This document shows, piece by piece, positions 20,000 through 31,656 of a stretch of 64,000 bases of DNA (positions are counted from its first letter, which is position 1; the number at the start of each line of letters is the position of its first letter). Under the pieces are notes generated by a model that had not been told where the DNA came from, made no database searches, and saw only the letters and a list, made by a program, of their open reading frames with translations. Position numbers and translations under genes: made by a program. Origin of the DNA: Dallia pectoralis (Eukaryota > Chordata > Actinopteri > Esociformes > Umbridae); the NCBI GenBank assembly GCA_029465975.1, contig CM055759.1, forward strand, positions 10,704,744 to 10,768,743. The letters are read 5' to 3'.

Positions 20000-22290
20000 T
20001 GAATAAACACAGCATCGTGTGTACCTTACAGTGAGCAAATGCAATGTTTTCTGATGTCAAAACGCTCACAATGAAAGTATTCTTTGAAACTTCAAGAGTA
20101 TGTAATCTCATTTCATTGTCTTGTTGACATAGGTGTGTACTGATAAACAGTGCCAAACCAACCCATCTGCCATTTGCCCATTTTACAAACTGGATGCTGA
20201 AGATCTCACCAGGACGTGCTTATACTGTGTGACCCACGCACCACTAAACATGGAGGGAGCAAAGCGTAGCTAAAAATATGTCAAACAACCTGCTTCAGTT
20301 TTATTGAAACCTGAGATAATTGTATTTTTCAATCTGACTGATTGTAGGTCATTGTGAGACATACAGAAATTGCTTTCTAGGAGCCGTTGAATGTTCCTGA
20401 TTGATACATTCTCAGTTCTGAATAATTGCTGGAAAATTATGGAAAGTTTAAAGGCTGATGTACATCAATGATTTATAATAAACCTTCACCCGATTTTTGA
20501 CAGTTTGAAGTTCTGATAGAAGTGAAAAGATGGTAGAATAACATGAACAGCTGCCAAAAGGGCTTTCACCATGTAGCCAATTAACTCTGAGGCTCAAGGA
20601 AAAACTAGTGGTTTCTTATTTACTTGGAAATATTTATTTCCTTTTTAGAAACACGGAGCACGTTGTGTTGACCTGTAGAAAACATTTGAATTCAATATTA
20701 AGGAACTTGTGAAGAGTGTATTGACTTTATCTGGCCACTGCACATACAGTCCATACCTATATTCATGTAATTGCAAGCAATTTTTAAAGCAGACGTTCTT
20801 AGAAAAGTGTGGTTCCTATATTCAGGAAGCAATGAATCCCATACTGCTTGGAGTCTAGATACAGTTGGTCATTGTGTTGACTGTCATGGCGCTGAGGGAA
20901 GTTGCTCCCATTCACAGGAGCCAATGGGTCATTGAATGGTTGGATGAAGAAGCCGGTGTTTTAAAGCAAATGTTATCCAAGCAATTAAAGCTTTTACGGA
21001 CCCAAGTGGTGGGCGGAACCACCCAAACCTCAACAGTGAAATCTTGACGGGGTGGAATTAAATCCATTGAGGCAGGGTCAGTGGTTCCTTCGCTCATGAT
21101 GTCTTCTCTGCCACCCAGAAGAAATGTGAAAAGAATCATATATTTCAGAAGCTGTTCCATTATTGTTGATCAAAAGAAGAAAATGTTCCTTGTGCTGTGT
21201 TTCGTCACAATGTCGTCCACAGCAGCGGGAACAGCTAGCCGCCAATTTTCTTTTACTCTGTGGGGAACTCTGCAATCTGAAAAGTTCTGTTCTAGAGATC
21301 TCAAGAAAAAGCATTTTCCATCAACAACACCGGGAGTTATGGATTTATTGATGTAATTGTGTTGCATGCCCCGGGTTGATTTTACAGATACTTGTGGAAT
21401 ACATGTATACATTCACTGGAAAGAAAAATATTTTTTACTATGGGAATTGAATGAGACAAACGTGTTTATGTTAATGGTCTTGCAAAAATAATAGATCTGT
21501 GAGCATGAAGGGAAGTATCCGGACATATTGGCAGATACTCTAACCTGAAAGGAAGTTAATAATTTACCAATCATCAGCAAAAACATAACATCTCTGTAAG
21601 TATACATGAATTAATGAACACATATATGTCTGCATTATGTTCTTACCCCAAATACTGTAATGTGCAACCATAGTCAGATAAAACAGCTATGATCACTCCA
21701 GTATCCAAATATGTTCTGTATGCGCATTGGGCCTCATTTATTTTTGTCTGGGGGTTAAAAAAGTGCTCCATGGAACCTGTCTGGACATTGTTACTAGAGG
21801 CCCTGGTGATGTGCAGTTTGCAAAATAATTACCTTTGAACTTCACTGATCATTCGTTTTATTTGTACAAGAAAGGCCTGTATCTTCGCAATCAACAGCCG
21901 CTCTATGGCTTTCTTCTCTACAGCGGTCGCATGCACGAACGGCCTCCCAAAGTGTTAGGGAATAATCAGTACAAAATTGGGGTGTCTGAGAGGAAGCGGA
22001 GGCAATTTGCCAGGGCTACATTTGTGTTTATTGGCTATTTGCAATTGCTGCCAATTGGAAACGCTGGAATTCACATGATATGGTTGAGCGTCTCCTCGGA
22101 TCAAAGGGCCACTTTTCAACTTAATATTTAAGATTTATAAGGTAGGATCATTATTGAGCTTTTATAGCTGGTAGCAATCGGCTGGCGGCGCTTATGAGAA
22201 TATTTAGGGGCATGGTGAAATTTGTGTCAAGTGAAAATATTCCAGAAATGTAACCTTTTTGCAATTACTTCAGGTCTGGCGCTATGAAGT
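20000..22290. other. Intergenic, no gene recognised
   Basis: AT-rich sequence. Short open frames (for example 21081-21356 and 21835-22131 on plus) have no recognisable domains, and I do not call them genes. No transposon ends are obvious. Confidence 0.4.
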
Positions 22291-22297
22291 ATCTGTA

Positions 22298-22492
22298 GAG
22301 GTAAAGTTAAGTAAAGGGGTTATAGTAAAATTAAGTAGAGGTTATAGTAAAGTTAAGTAAAGAGGTTATAGTAAAGGTAAGTTACGAGGTTATAGTAAAA
22401 TTAAGTAAAGGTGTTATAGTAAAGTAAAGTGGTTATAGTAAAGTTAAGTAAAGATGTAATAATAAAGTTAAGTAAAGTGGTTATAGTAGATC
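22298..22492. repeat. AT-rich 22-24 bp tandem repeat
   Basis: About eight imperfect copies of GGTTATAGTAAAGTTAAGTA(AAG), with unit length varying by a few bases. Confidence 0.88.
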
Positions 22493-23865
22493 TCTGTAAA
22501 TTTGATTGCATAATCCACTTGTAGCTAGTTTAGTCAATTCCATTTCAATTCCAGTTCATCCTGGAAGACCAGATTAAAACATTGTTTTGTTGTGTTGAAA
22601 GGTTTGGCTCCCTGTTGATAGAAATGTCTGTGAAATTGACCCAACGCTGGTGAGTTTACGTAACATAGTATCACAAGTGTAAGCGTTTCTCAATGGCAGT
22701 TTTATGGATTGTTCACAGCAGAGCTCATTCTACAATTACCAGACATTCTGGACCTAGCCTCTACCAGCGCTGAATGAAAGGATACAACCTTGCAAATTTG
22801 AAACCGATTGCGGTGCTGTGAAAACTCCAGTTGCGTTTATGTCAGATCTCTCCTTTCAATGAAACGTTCAACTAATGTCTGTAAAGCAGTGCACAATTTG
22901 TTTATCGCAGCACTATCAGTAAGATCACTGCTACCTGTGTCTACTCTGTGAGAGCTTTGTACTCTCAAGCATAGCCATGGAACGGTTAGGGTAGCACAGC
23001 CTAAAATGACATAAGTGTTCACAATAGTTCGGGCTATCATTTCCTCGATTTCTGGCGCAATTGGTGAGTTTTTCCACTTATGTACTTAGGGAACACTTAG
23101 AACCGTAAATGTGAAGTCACGCATGGCCATGCCTCCGAAGATGTTGTCCCCTTGACTACTGAAAACCCTGGATCGAGTGTAAATATTGTAAAGATTTCAA
23201 ATGGCCATTACATTTCCAGTTACGTCCCCCCACGGTTTTATTAATGTCATTCGCAGTTCTTTTGAATATAAATGGAAGACTCATACAGGTGCTTTCACAT
23301 GTGGAAACTTGGTTTTGGAACATAACATTTGTTTTGCCAGTGGTCAGGACTATGTGGTAATGACCCAGGTGGTTCCAAACAATGCCAAGCCATTATAAGA
23401 AATGCTATGCTAGATTTTAAGTAATTGGTAATATATTAAAGAAAACATTTCAAGGGATTTAAACAAATATTCTTGATTTGAGGTACACATACCTTTTTGG
23501 TAACATTATAACATTTTTTCTTTGGATGATTCAATATTTTTTTATAGATTTTGTTCTACATTGCTGTCTTAGTATCACTACCGACTCACAAATGTTTTGA
23601 TTGCTTTAAATTGTGAGTGGAAATACCTGGCAAAGATATGTTGAAACCCATTACTGTATAAACAAATGTACATGTATACATGCCGTGTCAAATATGTATT
23701 TTACAAGCTTTGTGTATGCATCATGTTCCAAAACCATGTTTTCACATTTGAATTCAAACGTTCAATAGCGTTATTTGCTATTTAATTTAATGTATTTCTT
23801 TTTTATTTTGGGAAGAGCAAGGTGTGCATTGAACGGTGGTTCAATGCCCTTTTAAAAGGTGTTTG
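22493..23865. other. Intergenic, nothing recognised
   Basis: AT-rich stretch up to the 3' end of the L2 element. No gene, repeat array or transposon terminus could be supported. Confidence 0.4.
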
Positions 23866-24122
23866 TACATACATTCACATTTACATTTTGCGCATTTAGC
23901 AGACGCTCTTATCCAGAGCGACTTACAATAAGTGCAGGCATTTCACATATAGCTAAAACACACATCAAAAAGGCGATAAGTACATTGTTCCTGGGTGGGT
24001 GCAGGGGGAAGTGCTAGAGATAGAAGGGGTGCTAGGAGAGGAGGAATGGGTGATAATCGTAGAAGAATGATTCGGTAGTGAAGTTTCGAACAGTCAAGAG
24101 TTGTGGAGCTCCATTCATGGAG

Positions 24123-25454
24123 CTACTGGAGGTACAGTTTGAAGAGGAATGTTTTTAGACGTTTTTTGAAGATTGGTAGAGAGTCCGATGATCTGATCTC
24201 CAGAGTGGAGTTGTTCCACCATTGCGGGGCAAGCACGGAGAACAATTTAGACTGAGCAGATCGAGAGTTGCCCTCCCGTAGGGATGGCACTTCCAAGAGG
24301 CCTGAGGTGGCAGAACGAAGTGCTCGCGTGGGTGTGTACGGCTTGATTAGTGACTGGATGTAGGAGGGGGCGGTTCCTCTTGCTGCCCCATAGGCTAGCA
24401 CCATGGTTTTGTAGTGGATGCGTGCTTCGACCGGGAGCCAGTGTAGTGTGCGGAACAGCTGAGTGACGTGGGAGAACTTTGGTAGATTGAAGATCAGGCG
24501 GGCTGCTGCATTTTGAATGAGTTGCAGGGGTTTGATGGCGCACACTGGAAGACCAGCCAGAAGGGAGTTGCAGTAGTCGAGACGGGAGATGATAAGTCCC
24601 TGGATCAGCACTTGTGCGGCTTCCTGCGTAAGATACGGCCTTACTTTCCGAATGTTGTAGAGCATGTACCTGCAAGACCGGGACACCGCATTGATGTGTG
24701 CAGAAAATGAGAGGGAGTTGTCAAGGGTCACGCCAAGGTTTTTCCCACATTGGGTAGCAGGGACTGTGACGTTGTCCACCGTAATGGACAGATCCTGGAG
24801 CGGGCAGGCTCTTCCTTTGAAGAAGAGCAGTTCAGTTTTACCTAGGTTGAGTTTCAGATGGTGTGCAGACATCCAGGCCGAGATGTCAGTCAGACATGCA
24901 GAGATACGGGATGCCACCTGGGTTTCAAACTGTGGGAATGAGAAAAATAGTTGGGTATCATCAGCATAGCAGTGATAGGAGAGGCCATGTGAGGATATGA
25001 CAGAGCCAAGAGACCGGGTGTATAAGGAGAAAAGGAGAGGGCCTAGGACCGATCCTTGGGGGACCCCAGTGACCAGGGGCTGCATGTTCGACGGCGAGCC
25101 TCGCCACACCACCTGGTAAAAACGGTCCGACAAGTACGAGGAAAACCAGGAATGCACCGCTCCTGAGATCCCCAGGTCAGAGAGGGTGGAGAGCAGGATC
25201 TGATGGTTTACTGTGTCGAAGGCAGCAGATAGGTCTAGTAGAATGAGAACAGAGGAGAGAGAGTTGGCTTGGGCCTTGCGTAGGGCTTCAGTTACACAGA
25301 GCAGCGCTGTTTCAGTTGAGTGGCCCGTCTTGAATCCTGACTGGTTAGGGTCCAGGAGATTGTTCTGCGAGAGGTAGGAGGACAGTTGGTCAGCTACGTT
25401 CAAGCGTTTTGGAAAGGAAGGACAACAGGGACACAGGTCTGTAGTTGTTGACAT
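24123..25454 (-). pseudogene. L2 reverse transcriptase, 443 aa open part
   Basis: Continuous minus-strand frame covering most of the RT and the C-terminal region. Motifs in order: NQSGFKTGHSTETALL, VLILLDLSAAFDTVNHQILL, TGVPQGSVLGPLLFSLYTRS, the catalytic YADDTQLFFS (near 24960), HLKLNLGKTELLF, SRLDYCNSLLAGLP and LHWLPVEARIHYKTM, ending TFLFKLYLQ. These are typical of fish L2 (Jockey/CR1 superfamily). The frame is separated from the upstream endonuclease frame by a break between 25454 and 25548. The RT domain itself looks intact, so the element may be fairly young, although the whole polyprotein is broken. Confidence 0.92.
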
Positions 25455-25745
25455 CCGACGGGTCGAAAGATGGTTTCTTGAGGAGCGGAGTCACTCTGGC
25501 CATCTTGAAGTCAGAAGGGACACATCCTGAGGTTAGAGAAGTGTTTATTAGAGATGTGAGATATGGAAGAAGGTCCGTGGAGATGGACTGGAGGAGTGGG
25601 GAAGGGATAGGGTCAAGCGGGCATGTTGTAGGGTGTCTTCCGGACTGAGCGTGGAAAAGGAACTCAGACCAGGGACAGAGTCAGTGTGAGGGGAAATAGC
25701 GATTTCTGGCGGATGGGTGAATGATGCTCGAATGTTGTCCACTTT

Positions 25746-26249
25746 CTGTTGAAAGTGGGTAAGAAAGTTGTCAGCTGAAAGGGACGATGACGGAGGAGGT
25801 GGAGGAGGGGTGAGGAGTGTGGAGAAGGTGGAGAAGAGATTTTTTGGGTTGGAAGCGGAGTCCTGGAATTTCCGGTGATAGAAAGCAGCTTTAGCGGTGG
25901 TCAAATTAGAGTTGAAGGCGGTGAGGAGGGACTGGAGTGAAGCCAAGTCGCTTTGAATTTTGGTGGATCTCCATTTGCGCTCGGCTGCACGAAGTTCCTG
26001 TTGAAAGTTGGTAAGAAAGTTGTCAGCTGAAAGGGACGATGACGGAGGAGGTGGAGGAGGGGTGAGGAGTGTGGAGAAGGTGGAGAAGAGCTTTTTTGGG
26101 TTGGAAGCGGAGTCCTGGAATTTCCGGTGATAGAAAGCAGCTTTAGCGGTGGTCAGATTAGAGTTGAAGGCGGTGAGGAGGGACTGGAGGGAAGCCAAGT
26201 CGCTTTGAATTTTGGTGGATCTCCATTTGCGCTCGGCTGCACGAAGTTC
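25746..26249. repeat. In-frame 252 bp tandem duplication inside L2
   Basis: GTTGAAAGT(G/T)GGTAAGAAAG and everything up to GCACGAAGTTC recurs after 252 bp, an exact multiple of three. Both copies stay open and encode the same 84 residues with one or two changes (KK/KN, THFQQ/TNFQQ). Confidence 0.93.
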
Positions 26250-27174
26250 TCTCCTGTGGCTACGTAGGGTTTCATTTAGCCACGGCACAGGAGGTGCGGC
26301 TCGGGCTGGCCGGGAGGAAAGAGGGCAGAGCGAGTCATAGGATGTAGATAGCGATGCTAGAAGGGTGGAAGAGGCAGATTCCGTAGACAGGAGGGAGAAG
26401 GATTCGGGAGACGGGAGGGATGAAAGAACAGAAGCAGCAAGATCAGATGGGGAGAGGGATCGTGTGTTCATGCGACCCACCACCATGCTGGGAGTTGATG
26501 ATGCAAGAGAAGAGAGGGAGAGGGAAAATGAGACTAGGAAGTGGTCCGATAGCGGTAGGGGTGTGGTCTTAAAGTTGGTTAGCGGGCAGCATCTGGTGAA
26601 GACAAGGTCCAACACATTGCCTGCGATGTGAGTCGCCGTTGACTGGGTTAGGCTGAGGCCGAACGATGAGAGGAGGGGTAGGACGGATGAGCCTAAGAAG
26701 GTGTTGAATGTGGTCGTTGGCAGGTTGAAGTCACCTAGCAGGACAAGCGGTGTGTCGTCATCGGGAAATTCGCTAATCAGGGTGTCGAGCTCTTCGAGAA
26801 AGACCCCGGGGGCTCCCGGTGGACGGTAGAGGACAATTATATTAATATTGAATGGAAACGTCACACGGACAGCATGGAATTCAAACGAGGAAGGGGAAAG
26901 GTGAGGGAAGGGGAAGGGAGAGAATCTCCATTTAGCAGAAATGAGAAGCCCTGTTCCGCCTCCGCGACGACCGGAAGTTCTAGGGAAAACACTTGGCTGG
27001 ATGACAAAAGGGCAGCCAAGGAAGCAGTGTTTTCGGGGGTAATCCACGTCTCAGTCAGAGCCAGAAAGTCAAGGTCTTGGAGGACAGCGTAAGCCGAGAG
27101 GAATTCGGTCTTGTTGACAGCCGATCGACAGTTCCAGACACTACCCGAAATTAGGTACTCTTCCTCGAATAACT

Positions 27175-27265
27175 CGGCAGAACAACTCCGCAGAACAACT
27201 CCGCAGAACAACTCCGCAGAACAACTCCGCAGAACAACTACGCAGAACCACTCCGCAGAACAACT
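27175..27265. repeat. 13 bp tandem repeat (AACAACTCCGCAG)
   Basis: About seven copies of a 13 bp unit with small changes (CTACGCAG, CCACTCCGC, CTCAGCAG). It lies at the 5' end of the L2 copy, where it may be part of the promoter or leader region. Confidence 0.9.
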
Positions 27266-27359
27266 CAGCAGAGCCGTCTTTGTTTCGGAGACAGTCTTAG
27301 TTGCAGGACAAGATGCCGCTACAAGCTGCCGCTCTATGACCACTTGGACCTAAGTATTG

Positions 27360-29785
27360 TACCCAATTACACCCTAATTGAAGGCAACCTAGGGAGAGAA
27401 GACCACACCCCTAGGGGGCAGCTAATTGCCAGTGCTAGCTCCAAACAAAAGGCAGGAAGTTGCTGCAACACACTGCCTAACTGTGCTAATTAGGAGCCTA
27501 TAGTCCAGTGATGGACAGAAACCAAGCCTATTGTTTGGTGATAGGGCTGAAACTAGCAGATTTCTACACACTAGCAATACCAGTACAGACTTCTACACTC
27601 TAGTAAATACCAATACAGACACCACAAGACAGTTCACTTACAGCTGATTGACAATGCAGGTTTAGCCAACAAGGAAATGGAGCACACATACAGTACATTC
27701 ATAGATTCAAATGAAGTCTCCTTATATCTGCTGGTGTTTAACCGTAACCCTGCAAATGGACAGTTGTAAAGATTAGTTGACAAAGTGACATTTGATGGCA
27801 ATATGTGTTCAAACAAAAAAACCTGTCATGTCCTGACAGATGGACAGTGACATGAAGAGCTTGTTTACCAGTTTGGGTTCATATCTGAGAAGCACAGCAG
27901 CCTTCTGGAATGTCACCTCAAATTGAGCAGTCTGCAACAGAAATCTTGTGCGACTGAGACAAGCGTAGCTCTCTGCTGGACCTGGAATGACACCATGCTG
28001 GGAATGGATTAAAAACAAATCTCATCACTGATTCAATCACTGACCATTTTAAGGATCAATGGCCTGAGAGGGTCATCGCCAGTTTCCCCCCAAAAAACGT
28101 GCTTTATGGAGGCCAACTGAAAGGTTTACAGCTCTCACATTTGATGCTGTGGATATTTCGATCAATCCCTGATATGGTTTTATAACCAAGGCTCTGATTA
28201 AACACTATTTTGTTGATGTATTTAAACTTCTATAAAATTGTTTCTTTGTGATGTTTCCAGTGAGGAACAATCCAATTTAATTGCTGTCATTAGCATTGTA
28301 AGCTTTCACCTTAGCTTCAAATTAATATTTTCAAGGAAGGTTTCAAGCCCACATTGGTGTGATTTGACTTATCCAGTCGGCTGAATAAATTATGGGAAAT
28401 TATTACAGCAAATTAACAATCTAACTGAAGCAATGACAAAATGCTAACTGAAAATAAAAGCTATATTAAGTGGTTAAGAGGGTTCATATTGAGCCACTTC
28501 AAAAAATGCCATTGACATTACATATATTTTTTGGTCTAAAACATCCATTTGTTGCTGAATTACGAAAAGGTCAAACAAATAAAACGTTAAAAATTGTGAA
28601 AGAAAAACATTTTATTTGCATATTTGCATACAGGTGTCCAGGCTGGTCCAATGACGAGTATGAAAAAATACTTATTCGAACTGATGATGGGATGTAAGAT
28701 TATGCATGATAACTATAATTTAAGTTCCAGTATTTATAACTTATTAGACATGATGTGGAGAGGTTTGATGTTGACTTCTGAATGCTAGCATGAATTGAAC
28801 TACTTTATAATAAATGCCAAACTTCCCAGATGGAATACTCAACAGGGGTAGAGGCAGTCAGACATTTTTCTAAACTCTTTGAAACCACAGTATCAAAAAC
28901 ATTGTGGAAAAACTTTCAAAAGATCATTAAAAACGTGTTCTTTGCACAAACAAGCTCCACAAATAATGGCATATCAACAAATGACTTCGGGTAACATTCG
29001 GGCGCTTGATTCAACTTCCATTGTGTTTTTTAAAGTGCCAACACAATGATCTGCTGAGCTAAATAAAGCAAAACAGAACCATGACTAATACTTTTTAAAT
29101 TGGGCTAAGTAATTGTGATACACCAGGGAGAAAAGGCACCTTAGTTTTTGTCTCACAAACCAGATTGAAGACAGATATGTCTGAGGGGCTTACGAAAAAG
29201 ATTGAACTAGAACATTACATAAGCCTTATCATGATTGTCTGGGCATTGGGGGCTTAGAGGAGTTATTCAGATATTCAAAGAAGGGTTTTAGGACATCATG
29301 TGAACAGGAAAAGGTCAGGATTTAAACCTCAGTTAGACGGATCACCGAGACCCAGGGTGGATAGGAATATACAATCCTGACATTATTTTCTCTGAATCAG
29401 AATGTTTTTCTGTGCCGATTGAGAAAGAGCTTGGGTCATAATACAGATACCAGTCATTACTGGGTTAATAAACCGTTTCGATTGAGGTAGTGGGGTTACA
29501 GGACAGATAAAGAATGTAGCCACCCAACAGAGTGACAGGAGGCCTGCATATCTGCCCCGGTTCTCCATAGCATACACACTACTAGATAAAACATTGTTGC
29601 TGGAATAAAATGTGTTAAATTAATACTAAATAAATAATAAATCAATAAAATGTAGAATAATGAAATCAGTTAGATTCAACTTCTGAGTCATTGTCTAGTT
29701 GCAAAGAAAATAACAACATTGATATTAGCAATTTGTCAGTTCCTCTAAATTGTCAGGTATGCAAATGTCCAATAAGGAATAGAAC
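27360..29785. other. Intergenic, no gene recognised
   Basis: AT-rich sequence with no ORF of recognisable similarity and no clear transposon ends. The first 100 bases may belong to the L2 leader. Confidence 0.4.
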
Positions 29786-29789
29786 ATAC

Positions 29790-30530
29790 GGAGGTGTATT
29801 ATGGTGTATTGTGTGTCATAGTGTGATGTTATGGTGTATTGTGTGTCATATGGTGATGTCATGGTGTATTGCGTGTCATATGGTGATGTTATGGTGGATT
29901 GTGGGTCATAGAGTGATGTTATGGTGTATTGTGTGTCATAGTGTGATGTTATGGTGTATTGTGTGTCATAGGGTGATGTCATGGTGTATTGTGTGTCATA
30001 GTGTGATGTCATGGTGTATTGTGTGTCATAGGGTGATGTCATGGTGTATTGTGTGTCATAGTGTGATGTAATTGTGTATTGTGTGTCATAGGATGATGTA
30101 ATGGTGTATTGTGTGTCATAGGGTGATGCCATGGTGTATTGTTTGTCATAGGGTGATGTCATGGTGTATTGTGTGTCATAGGGTGATGTCATGGTGTATT
30201 GTGTGTCATAGAGTGATGTTATGGTGTATTGTGTGTCATAGTGTGATGTTATGGTGTATTGTGTGTCATAGTGTGATGTTATGGTGTATTGTGTGTCATA
30301 GTGTGATGTCATGGTGTATTGTGTGTCATAGGGTGATGTCATGGTGTATTGTGTGTCATAGTGTGATGTAATTGTGTATTGTGTGTCATAGGATGATGTA
30401 ATGGTGTATTGTGTGTCATAGGGTGATGCCATGGTGTATTGTTTGTCATAGGGTGATGTCATGGTGTATTGTGTGTCATAGGGTGATGTCATGGTGTATT
30501 GTGTGTCATAGTGTGATGTTATAGTGTTTT
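29790..30530. repeat. 30 bp minisatellite (ATGGTGTATTGTGTGTCATA)
   Basis: About 24 copies of an exact 30 bp unit made of ATGGTGTATTGTGTGTCATA plus GGGTGATGTC or GTGTGATGTT. Because 30 is a multiple of three, both strands are open across it (CIVCHRVMS and YDTQYTMTS repeats); these are not genes. A block of ten units (29,970-30,270 region) recurs with the same variants, which suggests segmental growth of the array. Confidence 0.96.
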
Positions 30531-30958
30531 GTGTGATGTCATGGTGTTTTGTGTGATATAGTGTGATGCCATGGTGTTTTGTGTGATATAGTGTGATGCC
30601 ATGGTGTTTTGTGTGATATAGTGTAATGCCATGGTGTTTTGTGTGATATAGTGTGATGCCATGGTGTTTTGTGTGATATAGGGTGATTCATGGTGTTTTG
30701 TGTGATATAGTGTGATGCCATGGTGTTTTGTGTGATATAGTGTGATGCCATGGTGTTTTGTTTGATATAGTGTAATGCCATGGTGTTTTGTGTGATATAG
30801 TGTGATGCCATGGTGTTTTGTGTGATATAGGGTGATTCATGGTGTTTTGTGTGATATAGTGTGATGCCATGGTGTTTTGTGTGATATAGGGTGATTCATG
30901 GTGTTTTGTGTGATATAGTGTGATGCCATGGTGTTTTGTGTGATATAGTGTGATGCCA
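30531..30958. repeat. Second, related 30 bp minisatellite (CATGGTGTTTTGTGTGATAT)
   Basis: About 14 copies of a unit containing CATGGTGTTTTGTGTGATAT plus AGTGTGATGC. Shortened units with GGGTGATT occur at 30680, 30830 and 30890. It is a diverged continuation of the preceding array. Confidence 0.94.
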
Positions 30959-31500
30959 TTCTCTCCACCTTTTGATGCCATTCTTTTATTCATCTATTTT
31001 TTTTGGAGGCTGTAGATAACGAGAGACAAAAGTGACACTTTTCTGTCTGTCGGCAACAGATGGATGGATTTGTGGCTTCCTATTGCAAAGCAATTTACGA
31101 GAAAACAGTAAGGAGACATTTTAAGTCAGATGTTTTGTATTATTCAGTGTGACCACCATAGGCTGATCCTGGTGACTGGTACACTCTGTAGGAACATGAC
31201 AATGATATCAAGATCTACAGAAACTTAATCTGAATCATAAATCTGAAGACCAATTCACAAATAACAATGAAATACATTTGAATATTATTTGGTCCTTTGC
31301 GGAAAATGTGAGATGAGAGATGTTTCTCTTAGATCATAATTAACATATTACAAATGTCACACACACGTAACCACTTTATAGTAAATCAAATAAAGGTGAT
31401 TTGTTTTTAAAAGTGTCTTGGACATATCTGGCTGTGCTATCAATTACAATATTCACAATGACATGCCATTTCTTAAATTTAAATCAAATGAATTCTATAA
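30959..31500. other. Intergenic, nothing recognised
   Basis: AT-rich spacer between the minisatellites and the hairpin repeat. No feature could be supported. Confidence 0.4.
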
Positions 31501-31609
31501 TTATGTGTGCTTGACTATGGTCAAGGACACATATTGTAATCTCACATATATATTATTATTTATGTGTGCTTGACTATGGTCAAGGACACATATTGTAATC
31601 TCACATATA

Positions 31610-31655
<46 letters not shown>
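31501..31655. repeat. Duplicated 59 bp hairpin unit and (ATT)n microsatellite
   Basis: Two tandem 59 bp copies, each starting with an inverted repeat (TATGTGTGCTTGAC, loop TATG, GTCAAGGACACATA; one mismatch) and followed by TTGTAATCTCACATATAT. Then come about 13 ATT units up to 31655. The first half of the hairpin also appears at 33687-33704 at the end of the first Helitron-like copy. Confidence 0.88.

Positions 31656-31656
<1 letters not shown>

Larger units (their letters stand above)
25548..27343 (-). pseudogene. L2 endonuclease and linker region, frameshifted
   Basis: Minus-strand text begins in one frame with SGSVWNCRSAVNKTEFLSAY and LDFLALTETWITPENTASLA (27160-27000), then shifts to a 499-residue frame with GGGTGLLISAKWRF, VLLGDFNLPTTTFN (near 26720) and LPLSDHFLVSFSLSL (near 26540), the endonuclease motifs of L2. 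A linker follows, with an 84-residue segment starting ELRAAERKWRSTKIQSDLAS present twice in tandem (25746-26249). The endonuclease acts with the downstream RT in target-primed integration. At least one frameshift near 27010 and another near 25500 break the polyprotein. Confidence 0.9.
23870..27355 (-). mobile_element. L2-clade LINE, about 3.5 kb, minus strand
   Basis: The 3' tail (23870-23930 on this strand) has the inverse of CTGGATAAGAGCGTCTGCTA, the 3' signature of fish L2 elements and of SINEs that share their tail, followed by an AATGTA-type short repeat. Upstream on minus come RT and endonuclease with L2/CR1-type motifs. The 5' border is not certain: minus-strand endonuclease text starts near 27170, and a 13 bp repeat array lies upstream of it. 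I could not find a target duplication. Confidence 0.88.

Noticed and set aside
21835..22131. A 98-residue plus-strand frame
   Set aside because: No recognisable domain, no splice or promoter context, and it is in AT-rich intergenic DNA, so I could not support it as a gene.
29691..30993. Long frames on both strands with YDTQYTMTS, CIVCHRVMS or ISHKTPWHH repeats
   Set aside because: They come from the 30 bp minisatellites, whose length is a multiple of three.
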